Shown piece by piece: positions 57,424 to 64,000 of a stretch of DNA of 64,000 bases. How positions within the stretch are numbered: the first letter of the stretch is position 1; each line of letters begins with the position of its first letter. Source of the DNA: CBDAQA01 sp965247815. Lineage in GTDB: Bacteria > Planctomycetota > Phycisphaerae > Tepidisphaerales > Tepidisphaeraceae. The notes below the pieces were generated by a model. The model did no database searches. It saw only the letters and a program-made list of their open reading frames with translations, and was not told where the DNA came from. Position numbers and translations under genes: made by a program. Location of the stretch: NCBI GenBank assembly GCA_965247815.1, contig CBDFHW010000026.1, positions 434,001 through 498,000 on the forward strand, written 5' to 3'.

Positions 57424-58116
57424 TTGCAACGACGGACCGAAAAAACAGTTGCCGCGAGTCCCAAAGCACCGGGACAGCGCCCGCCCGTTCCGCCCGTGGA
57501 AGAACCGGGCGAGCTGAAACCAGCAGTGCTCGGCCGGACCAGCGACGAAGATCTGATGCGGCGCACTCAGAACGGCGACAAGCAGGCGTTCTCCCTGCTT
57601 TATGAGCGCTATAGCTCGTCGGTACTGTCTTACCTGTACCGGATGCTGGGAAACGTAGAAGACGTCGAGTCGATCGGGCAGGAAGTGTTCCTGCGGGCGT
57701 TCCGGTTCGCGCCGACGTATCGATATCCGCAGAAGTTTTCCACCTGGCTGTTCACCATCACGCGAAATCTGGCGATCAACCAGTCCCGCAGGAAAAAGCG
57801 GAATCCGGTCCGGAATGTCACTGAATTAAATCTTGAAGGCATGGACATGAGCGGCGACCCGTATCAGGTTGCCGCCCGAGCGACGGACAAGGTCGAAAAG
57901 CAGGAAGAGATCGTCCGCATGCTTAAAGCACTCGAGGATCTGCCGATCGACCAGAAAGAAGTGATTGTCCTCGGCGTGTTTCAGGATCTGTCGTATGCGC
58001 AGATGGAAGAGATCACCGGCACGAAAGCGGTCACGCTGCGGTCGAGAATGTTTCACGGCCTGAAAAGGCTCGGGAAGCAACTCGGCGCCGGCGACCCCGC
58101 GACGGACCCGGAATGA
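57424..58116 (+). CDS. ECF-type RNA polymerase sigma factor
   Basis: The 230-residue protein has sigma region 2 (DLMRRTQNGDKQAFSLLYE, SYLYRMLGNVEDVESIGQEV and FSTWLFTITRNLAINQSRRK) and region 4 (ALEDLPIDQKEVIVLGVFQD, LSYAQMEEITGTKAVTLRSR), joined by a 40-residue linker. The N terminus (about 35 residues, Pro-rich) is non-conserved. Start TTG 57424 has a GGAG six bases upstream; an in-frame TTG at 57322 and GTG 57496 are alternatives. The membrane protein 60 bases downstream is a likely regulatory partner. Confidence 0.93.
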   Translation: MQRRTEKTVAASPKAPGQRPPVPPVEEPGELKPAVLGRTSDEDLMRRTQNGDKQAFSLLYERYSSSVLSYLYRMLGNVEDVESIGQEVFLRAFRFAPTYRYPQKFSTWLFTITRNLAINQSRRKKRNPVRNVTELNLEGMDMSGDPYQVAARATDKVEKQEEIVRMLKALEDLPIDQKEVIVLGVFQDLSYAQMEEITGTKAVTLRSRMFHGLKRLGKQLGAGDPATDPE

Positions 58117-58177
58117 CGCCGGCCTCGGGCCGCGGCGGTGTTGGCGATCGGTTTAATCAAGACTCGAAGAGCGCTGA

Positions 58178-59134
58178 ATGTCCGAAGACCTGAACATTGA
58201 CGCAGACCCGTTTCTTAACGTACTGACCGATGCGCTGCGCGCGGGCCCCGGGAGCGCCGAGTGGACCGAGGCGACCTCGAAGCTCAATGCCGGTGGAATG
58301 CCGGACGCGGACCAGTATCGAGCTCTGGTCGCCGCGCGAGAAAACCTCGAAAGCGGTAAGTCGTATCGTTCCATTCGGGCCGGTGCCGGCTTCACGCGAA
58401 AGCTCGAGGGCCGACTTAATGCGACGGGGAACCCAGACGGAAGCGCAACGAACACGCGATTATCCGCAGGTTATCTGTCTTATTTCGGCGTCGCCTTGGT
58501 GATCGGCGCACTCGCGCTGCTGCTGTACCACCTGAGCGGATCGGCGACCGAGGACCTCGGTGGAACCTTTTTCAACACGGCCGTCTCGGCGAAGCTCGAC
58601 AGCCCGCTTCCCCCGGGCTGGCGGGTCATCGGGTCATTGCCGGTCGACCCGGTCCACGGGCTCGCGCCGGCGGCAAATGCGTCTTCAAGTTCTTACCTCG
58701 GGGGCGGACTCGTCGCTACGAACGCCATCAATTCGGCGGATCCGTTTGCGATCGAAGGTACTTTTCACTTCGCTCATGTAAGCGACGGCGTGATCCCGCA
58801 GCTGTTCGTCGCCGACAATAGCGACTTTAACTCGGTACCTGCGGTCAGCAATCACGAACTGGTATGGCTCGTTCGCGGCGGCCTGGGCCGGGTCGTATTG
58901 CCCAGCGGAGAACTCGTCGGAACGTCGACCAGGATAGGGGACGGCGCGACGGTCGTCGTGCAGATCAGGGTCGGAAACAGCCAGGCGCAAGTCCTGGTCG
59001 ACGGGACCACGGTCTGGTCCGGCCCCAGCCAGCTTAATGATAAGCCTCGCTACCCCGGCGTTCGTTTTCTCCGCAAAGGTGCGGACGAACGGGACAAAGT
59101 CACCGTCAAGGATCTTAAGATTCTCGAGCGATAA
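58178..59134 (+). CDS. Single-pass membrane protein, putative anti-sigma partner
   Basis: The 318-residue protein has a cytosolic N-terminal part (about 95 residues; DPFLNVLTDALRAGPGSA), one transmembrane helix near residues 99-119 (YFGVALVIGALALLLYHLSG) and a large outer part rich in beta-strand pattern (FHFAHVSDGVIPQLFVAD, TVVVQIRVGNSQAQVLVDG), like LamG/concanavalin-type folds. Its place after an ECF sigma gene suggests a membrane anti-sigma sensor; no zinc-binding H-x3-C-x2-C motif is visible. Function is inferred from position. Confidence 0.65.
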   Translation: MSEDLNIDADPFLNVLTDALRAGPGSAEWTEATSKLNAGGMPDADQYRALVAARENLESGKSYRSIRAGAGFTRKLEGRLNATGNPDGSATNTRLSAGYLSYFGVALVIGALALLLYHLSGSATEDLGGTFFNTAVSAKLDSPLPPGWRVIGSLPVDPVHGLAPAANASSSSYLGGGLVATNAINSADPFAIEGTFHFAHVSDGVIPQLFVADNSDFNSVPAVSNHELVWLVRGGLGRVVLPSGELVGTSTRIGDGATVVVQIRVGNSQAQVLVDGTTVWSGPSQLNDKPRYPGVRFLRKGADERDKVTVKDLKILER

Positions 59135-59259
59135 TAAATCCGCACGGAGCTCGATCAGAATGTTGTCCCGCGCCGTGAACTGTTGCCTTCGATCCCAAAC
59201 GACAGCGACGCCAACTTGTCCGAAGGATTACATCAAGTGCTTTCATCCGCCAGTTTTAC

Positions 59260-60282
59260 ATGAGCGAACTTAAAGACAATCCCGACGCGCAAGCCGCTCT
59301 CGCGGTCCGTGAGACGGCAACTCTGTTGCAGCAGGAGTTGTCGAAAGTGATCGTTGGTCAGACCGACGTGATCGAGGAAATCGTGATCGCGATCTTCGCC
59401 CGCGGGCACTGCCTGATGCAGGGCGTCCCGGGGCTGGCCAAAACCCTGCTGGTGTCGACGCTTGCCAGGGCGATGGATCTGTCGTTTCGCAGGATTCAGT
59501 TCACGCCTGATTTGATGCCGTCCGACATCACCGGGACTGATATCCTGCAGGAAGACCCGGAAAGCGGACGTCGTCGGTTCGAATTCCAACGCGGGCCGAT
59601 CTTCGCAAATCTGCTCCTTGCGGACGAGATCAATCGGACGCCTCCGAAGACGCAGGCGGCGCTGCTTCAGTCGATGCAGGAAGGTGAAGTCACCGCGGGG
59701 AGTCAGACCTTTCAGCTGCCGGTTCCGTTTTTTGTGTTGGCCACGCAGAACCCGATCGAGCAGGAAGGCACGTACCCGCTTCCCGAAGCGCAACTCGACC
59801 GGTTTATGTTCATGACGCTGGTCAACTACCCGGCAAGGGACGACGAACTGGAGGTGTTGAAACGCACGACAGGCGGGCCCGGTCCTGAAATCCGGCCGGT
59901 GATACGGGCCGGGAGAATCACCGAACTCCAGGAGCTGGTTCGGGCGGTCCCGGTCGGGGAACACGCCTATTACTTCGCGCTGGATCTGATTCGCTCGACA
60001 CGTCCGAACGAGCCGGGGGCGGGCGACTTTGTTCGACACTGGGTGCAGTGGGGTGCCGGTCCGCGCGCGGGCCAATTCTTAATTCTGGCAGCCAAGGCAC
60101 GCGCGCTCATTCACGGGCGCATCCATGTGAAGATCGAAGACGTCGAAGCAGTTGCGCCGGCGGTGCTGCGTCACCGGCTCGTACCGACGTTCAACGCCGA
60201 CGCGGAAGGCATCACCGTTAATCAGATCATTGAAAAACTGTTGGCGCTCGTGCCACGTGGGAAAAGCGATCGACTGCTCTAG
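59260..60282 (+). CDS. MoxR-family AAA+ ATPase
   Basis: The 340-residue protein has a Walker A QGVPGLAKTLL, IQFTPDLMPSDITGTDIL, Walker B LLLADEINRTPPKTQAALLQ, and QEGEVTAGSQTFQLP and EQEGTYPLPEAQLDRFMF. MoxR proteins are chaperone-like ATPases that often pair with VWA/DUF58 proteins. Here the next gene is not DUF58; the VWA protein of the window is far upstream. It has its own ATG at 59260, 125 bases after the previous gene. Confidence 0.95.
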   Translation: MSELKDNPDAQAALAVRETATLLQQELSKVIVGQTDVIEEIVIAIFARGHCLMQGVPGLAKTLLVSTLARAMDLSFRRIQFTPDLMPSDITGTDILQEDPESGRRRFEFQRGPIFANLLLADEINRTPPKTQAALLQSMQEGEVTAGSQTFQLPVPFFVLATQNPIEQEGTYPLPEAQLDRFMFMTLVNYPARDDELEVLKRTTGGPGPEIRPVIRAGRITELQELVRAVPVGEHAYYFALDLIRSTRPNEPGAGDFVRHWVQWGAGPRAGQFLILAAKARALIHGRIHVKIEDVEAVAPAVLRHRLVPTFNADAEGITVNQIIEKLLALVPRGKSDRLL

Positions 60283-60339
60283 AGAAATTTACTAATCGGA
60301 ATCATCAATATTCACTACTTTGATGCGTTTCATATTCGA

Positions 60340-60879
60340 ATGCACGCTCTTCCCTCGATCTTCGTACACGTTTTGTGGCTGCTGTGCTCTGCAATTTCAG
60401 TCCGCGACACGGCCGGCCGAGTGCAGAAGCCTTTTGAAAAAACGGGCCAGCAACTCACGGTTTTTTTCTTCGTCGCCGTCGATTGTCCGATCTCTAACGG
60501 CTACGCCCCGGAGATCAACAGAATCATCGAAACCTACGCGAAGCAGAACGTGAAATGCTTCCTGGTTTACGAGAACGTCGATGTTCCGGTAGACGACATC
60601 AAACGGCACGTGACGGATTTCGGGTTCGGCTGTCCTGCCCTGATCGACAGCACGCACGAGCTTAGAGCTTTGTTGCACGCCACAAAAACCCCCGAAGCAG
60701 CCGTCGTCGATGCTGATGTGCAGATTCTGTACCGCGGCCGCATCGACAATTGGTATTCGGAGTTCGGAAAGCACCGGCCGTTGGCGACCGTGCATGATCT
60801 CCGAGACGTGCTGGAAGCGGCGCTGGCGGGGAAGCCGGTGCCAACGGTCGTCACGAAGGTCGTCGGTTGCCCGATCTAG
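60340..60879 (+). CDS. Redoxin-like (thioredoxin-fold) exported protein
   Basis: The 179-residue protein has an N-terminal hydrophobic export signal (IFVHVLWLLCSAISV) and a thioredoxin-fold core with VDCPISNGYAPEINRI (a Cys-Pro-Ile-Ser site), VKCFLVYENVD and KTPEAAVVDADVQILYRGRI. The C-P-x-S and later P-E-A pattern matches the redoxins that precede or are fused to cytochrome c/monooxygenase proteins of planctomycetes and verrucomicrobia. It lies about 115 bases before one such protein and is likely its partner. Confidence 0.82.
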   Translation: MHALPSIFVHVLWLLCSAISVRDTAGRVQKPFEKTGQQLTVFFFVAVDCPISNGYAPEINRIIETYAKQNVKCFLVYENVDVPVDDIKRHVTDFGFGCPALIDSTHELRALLHATKTPEAAVVDADVQILYRGRIDNWYSEFGKHRPLATVHDLRDVLEAALAGKPVPTVVTKVVGCPI

Positions 60880-60994
60880 TTGGCTCATTCGACCGTCAGC
60901 GTTGTAATGAATTTGAGTCTGAACGCGTACTACGTGAGACGACTTAGTTTTCAGTGTGTCGAAAGTTTGAAGAGTCTATCGAAAGACGATTGCA

Positions 60995-62314
60995 ATGCCC
61001 AAGCGGTTCCCGATTCTGACCTTTCTGCTTGCCTTGTCGTCTTCAACAGCGTGGGCGAGCACGCCGACCTACAGCCATGACATCGAGCCGATCGTGACCA
61101 GGAACTGTCTGGCCTGTCACCAGTCGGGCGAGGTGGCGCCGTTCGCGTTGTCGACGTTCAACGATGTTAAGAAAAGGGCCGAGCAGATCGTGGAGGTCAC
61201 CGGCAGTCGATTTATGCCGCCGTGGAAACCCGAGCCCGGGTTTGGACATTTCGTCGGCGAACGACGGCTGACGGAAGATCAGATCAAGTCAATAGCGGCT
61301 TGGACCGCGGCGGGTTGCCCTGAGGGTGAAAAGGTCGAGCCGGCAACCCGACCGTCCAGCGGGACCGGGTGGGCGAATGGGACGCCGGACCTGATTGTGA
61401 AGATGCCCGGTTCGTATACGCTGCACGCGGACGGCGATAACGGCCGCGACGCTTACCGCGCGTTCGTCATCCCGTTGCACCTGGCGGAGGATCAGTACGT
61501 GACGGCGGTCGAGTTCCACCCCGACAATCGGCGGATCGTCCACCACGCTTTGTTTTTCCTCGACAACACTGGTGCGGCGGCGAAAAAGGAAGCGAACAAT
61601 AAGGACGGGCAAATCGGGTACGGCACGTTCGGCGGGCCCGGTTTCCTGCCCAGCGGAGGACTCGGCGGTTGGGCGCCCGGCGCGATGTCGAACCCGCTGC
61701 CGGCCGGGTGGGGCAAGATGCTGCGTCGCGGGTCGGATCTGGTCATGCAGATTCACTTCCATCCGAGCGGCAAACAGGAAACCGAGCAGGCGTCTTTGGG
61801 GATATATTTCGCCAAAGCCCGACCCGAGCGAATCGTCGCCGGCGCGGCCGCCCGGAGTTTCTGGATTAACATCGCGCCCGGTGATTCGAACTACATCGTC
61901 AAAGCGTCGTACACCGTGCCGGTGGATGTCGACCTGATCGGCATTACGCCCCACGCACACCTTCTGTGCAAGGATATGAAGGCGACTGCGCGTCTGCCCG
62001 ACGGTACGGTAAAAAACTTGATCTGGATCAAGGATTGGGACTTTGCCTGGCAGGGCCAGTACCGGTACGCCGAGCGAATGCGGTTGCCTGCCGGCACTCT
62101 GGTCAGCATGGTTTATACGTACGACAACAGTGACAGAAATCCCCGCAACCCGAGTACGCCGCCCAAGCGAGTGCATTTCGGCGAACAGACGGTAGACGAA
62201 ATGGCGATCCTGTTCCTCGAATTCTCTCCAGTAAATCGGCTCGACTGGTTGAATCTACTCAAAACATCAAAGCCGCGGTTCAACATCGGGGCGGCGTTCG
62301 GCGGGCAGAACTGA
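60995..62314 (+). CDS. Cytochrome c / copper ascorbate-dependent monooxygenase-like protein
   Basis: The 439-residue exported protein has a signal peptide ending TAWA, a short N-terminal cytochrome c domain with CLACH heme motif (near residue 33; HDIEPIVTRNCLACH) and the sixth-ligand Met candidate SRFMPPWKP. The rest contains copper-type motifs VHHALFFLDNTG, VMQIHFHPSGKQE and ITPHAHLLCKDM, as in PHM/DBM-like ascorbate-dependent monooxygenases. It is a planctomycete family of unknown substrate; the redoxin gene upstream supports redox function in the periplasm. Confidence 0.85.
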   Translation: MPKRFPILTFLLALSSSTAWASTPTYSHDIEPIVTRNCLACHQSGEVAPFALSTFNDVKKRAEQIVEVTGSRFMPPWKPEPGFGHFVGERRLTEDQIKSIAAWTAAGCPEGEKVEPATRPSSGTGWANGTPDLIVKMPGSYTLHADGDNGRDAYRAFVIPLHLAEDQYVTAVEFHPDNRRIVHHALFFLDNTGAAAKKEANNKDGQIGYGTFGGPGFLPSGGLGGWAPGAMSNPLPAGWGKMLRRGSDLVMQIHFHPSGKQETEQASLGIYFAKARPERIVAGAAARSFWINIAPGDSNYIVKASYTVPVDVDLIGITPHAHLLCKDMKATARLPDGTVKNLIWIKDWDFAWQGQYRYAERMRLPAGTLVSMVYTYDNSDRNPRNPSTPPKRVHFGEQTVDEMAILFLEFSPVNRLDWLNLLKTSKPRFNIGAAFGGQN

Positions 62315-62440
62315 TGCCGACACTTATTTATTGTCCGTTCGTATTCACATCGGCGAAAGGACGATACCGCATCCAGATCCGTTCGCTGCGATCGGACGCG
62401 GAAGATTCGTCCCCGGCTGAGGTTTGAATACAATCCGTTC

Positions 62441-63277
62441 ATGACCCGACTCGCCTTCTCGACCAACGCCTTTAAAAAAAATACGCTCGCCGAGGCGGTC
62501 GAGGCAATCGCCTCGATCGGCTACGGCGGTGTGGAATTGATGGCTGATGTCCCGCACGCCTATCCGCCGACGTTCACAAAAGAGCAACGAGCCGCGCTCA
62601 AGCAACAGTTAAAAAGGCTCGGGATCGAGGTCAGTAATATCAATGCGTTCACGCATTTCGCCGACGGGGACACATATCACCCGACCTGGATCGAGGAAGA
62701 TCGGGAGCGACGGGAGAAGCGTATCGCTCACACCCTCGTCTGCGTCGAGTTGGCCGCCGAGTTCGGCGCTTCTACCTTAAGCCTGCAACCGGGCGGGCCG
62801 ATGATCGGTACCACGATCACACGGGCAGTCGCGGGGCAGCGCTTTGCCGACGGACTCGGGCGCGTGGTCGATCGAGCGCGCGAACTCGGAATCGTGCTGG
62901 CGGTCGAACCGGAGCCCGGGTTGTTCATCGAAACCGCGGCGGAGTATGCCGCGTTCAAGACGAAGTTTTTCCCGTCCGACGCGGTCGTTAAGATGAACTG
63001 CGATATCGGCCATCTTTTCTGTGTCGGTGAAGATCCAGCCGCGGTGATCCGTGCCATGCCAGGCGAGGTCGCGCACGTCCACTTGGAAGACATTGGTTCC
63101 AATCGGGTTCACCAACACCTGACACCAGGGAAAGGCGTAATCGATTTCCGCCAGATTTTGTCTGCGTTGGTAGAGATCGCGTACGCGGGGTGGGTCACAA
63201 TAGAGCTTTATCCGTATGAGGCCACGGCAGCTGAAGTGGCTTTTATGGCGTGGGAGTATTTGAAACCGATTCTTTAG
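62441..63277 (+). CDS. Sugar phosphate isomerase/epimerase-like TIM barrel
   Basis: The 278-residue protein is an AP-endonuclease-2-fold TIM barrel: ALAEAVEAIASIGYGGVELM-like opening (LAEAVEAIASIGYGGVELM), STLSLQPGG, VLAVEPEPGLFI, VKMNCDIGHLFCVGEDP, VAHVHLEDIGSNRVHQHL and VDFRQILSAL (IDFRQILSAL). The Glu and His residues are placed as in xylose-isomerase-like metal sites. Substrate unknown. ATG 62441 directly follows an intergenic stretch. No neighbouring sugar genes give a hint. Confidence 0.88.
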   Translation: MTRLAFSTNAFKKNTLAEAVEAIASIGYGGVELMADVPHAYPPTFTKEQRAALKQQLKRLGIEVSNINAFTHFADGDTYHPTWIEEDRERREKRIAHTLVCVELAAEFGASTLSLQPGGPMIGTTITRAVAGQRFADGLGRVVDRARELGIVLAVEPEPGLFIETAAEYAAFKTKFFPSDAVVKMNCDIGHLFCVGEDPAAVIRAMPGEVAHVHLEDIGSNRVHQHLTPGKGVIDFRQILSALVEIAYAGWVTIELYPYEATAAEVAFMAWEYLKPIL

Positions 63278-63411
63278 AGGCCAGAGACTCTGCAGTCTCA
63301 AAATCCTCAGTTTCTGTACAGACCGAGCACAACGGCACTCTCTTTGCATGATCAAGGCGTCGGCGTGGTTAACACGCCACTAAATCGCACCTGAATGTTA
63401 AGGAGTCTGCC

Positions 63412-64000
63412 ATGTCGAATCTGATCAACAGCACGTTATCGCTTCTTGGTGGGGCTGGCCTGGGCGCTGCCGCTATGTTCCTGCTCGACCCGGACAATGG
63501 TTCTGATCGCCGCGGCGGCATCGCAACGACTGCCGGTCGTGCGGCCTCGTCCACTCATGACGCGTTGCAAGCGTCACTGCAAAACGCCGGCGACTACGTC
63601 CGCACCGCGGCCAGTCATGTAAGTGACCACGTAGGACAGACTGCCGACGATGTGTCGCAGCACGCCCAATCGGTGGTTGCGCAGGCCCGGAAAGCGGTCG
63701 AGGACGCAATCCATTCAGGCGTCGGCAAGGTTCGCGGGTACAGCGATGACGCGTCCGGGTACGCATCGGAGGTGTCCAATCAAGCCCGTGCAAAGCACGC
63801 TGACCTGAGGGACCGTGCGTTATCGGCTGCGTCTGACGCACGATCAAACCTTCGGCAACGAGCCGGTCTTGAAACTTCGCACCCATACGCGCAGGCGACA
63901 GGAATCACCCTGGGCACGCTGGGTGTTTTAGCACTCGGTGCAGGTGCGATGTATCTGTTCGATACGGCACGGGGGCCGAGCCGTCGCGCGGTGGTACGGG
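63412..64000 (+). CDS. Start of a protein with repeated G-x-M-x-L-x-D motif (runs off the window)
   Basis: An open frame starts at ATG 63412 (AAGGAG at 63400-63405 region) and has no stop before 64000, giving at least 196 residues. It opens NSTLSLLGGAGLGAAAMFLL then DPDNGSDRRGG, and about residue 165-195 repeats LGTLGVLALGAGAMYLFDTA then RGPSRRAVVRG. Between them is an Ala/Gln/Ser-rich helical segment (SLQNAGDYVRTAASH, ARKAVEDAIHS) resembling stress-related apolipoprotein-like or YtxH-type helices. The D-P-x-x-G-x-x-R-R motif is one I recognise from bacterial membrane-stress proteins that often continue with a BON domain; the C terminus lies beyond the window. Confidence 0.65.
   Translation, partial: MSNLINSTLSLLGGAGLGAAAMFLLDPDNGSDRRGGIATTAGRAASSTHDALQASLQNAGDYVRTAASHVSDHVGQTADDVSQHAQSVVAQARKAVEDAIHSGVGKVRGYSDDASGYASEVSNQARAKHADLRDRALSAASDARSNLRQRAGLETSHPYAQATGITLGTLGVLALGAGAMYLFDTARGPSRRAVVR

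Overview
The window reads as a high-GC chromosome segment from a planctomycete, most likely of the Phycisphaerae/Tepidisphaera type. The grounds are a PEP-CTERM anchored protein, a pseudopilin-like protein with a C-terminal ADGH motif, many exported proteins without a known family, a VWA/ExbB/ExbD/ExbD/TPR operon, a cytochrome c/ascorbate-dependent monooxygenase with a redoxin neighbour, and a short 'SEIRNQKSE'-type intergenic repeat. This is an inference from gene content; no 16S gene or other phylogenetic marker was analysed. There are no prophage or insertion-sequence genes, so most of the window looks like core chromosome with a few accessory cassettes.

Layout. 0-5.4 kb: the end of a low-molecular-weight phosphatase gene, rpiB, a TrkH-type K+ transporter, hisI with a coupled lipoprotein, then an exported dienelactone-hydrolase-like protein carrying a C-terminal barnase-type RNase domain, followed directly by a barstar gene (a toxin/immunity arrangement). 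5.6-11 kb: phoH, 7TM-HD phosphodiesterase, ybeY and CorC-like genes, an order known from many bacteria. 11-17.7 kb: envelope energisation operon (VWA, ExbB, two ExbD, TPR). 17.8-20.6 kb: acetyl-CoA synthetase and an SDR. 20.7-24.8 kb: a PEP-CTERM protein, then leuA preceded by what looks like a complete leucine attenuator (leader peptide, antiterminator, terminator). 24.9-33.8 kb: pseudopilin, glycosyltransferase, response regulator, an inositol-monophosphatase-like protein with an inserted MshEN-type cyclic-di-GMP motif, an ABC-2 exporter, MOSC protein and prfA. 34-42.5 kb: xylulokinase, an mhqO/mhqD-like pair, an exported unknown, a quinone reductase, an ASCH pseudogene broken by frameshifts and a repeat, tRNA-Pro(CGG), and an FAD-type protein. 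42.8-49.4 kb: a FlgM-like anti-sigma factor, yajQ, and a sulfur-assimilation cluster (cysM, Mec+-like JAMM protease, cysK, cysC, PHP phosphatase, cysH) interrupted by a vapBC-type toxin-antitoxin pair. 49.5-57.4 kb: an exported zinc peptidase, an S41 protease, and a small lipid/polyene-type cluster (ACP-dehydratase fusion, LolA-like, LpxL-like acyltransferase, fused ketosynthase/chain-length-factor). 57.4-64 kb: ECF sigma factor with membrane partner, MoxR ATPase, redoxin and monooxygenase, a TIM-barrel isomerase and a truncated repeat protein.

The strongest candidates for something undescribed are the hydrolase-like/barnase fusion with adjacent barstar, the leuA attenuator with an apparently leaderless leader peptide, and the inositol-monophosphatase-like enzyme with a 24-5-24 MshEN motif inserted in its fold.
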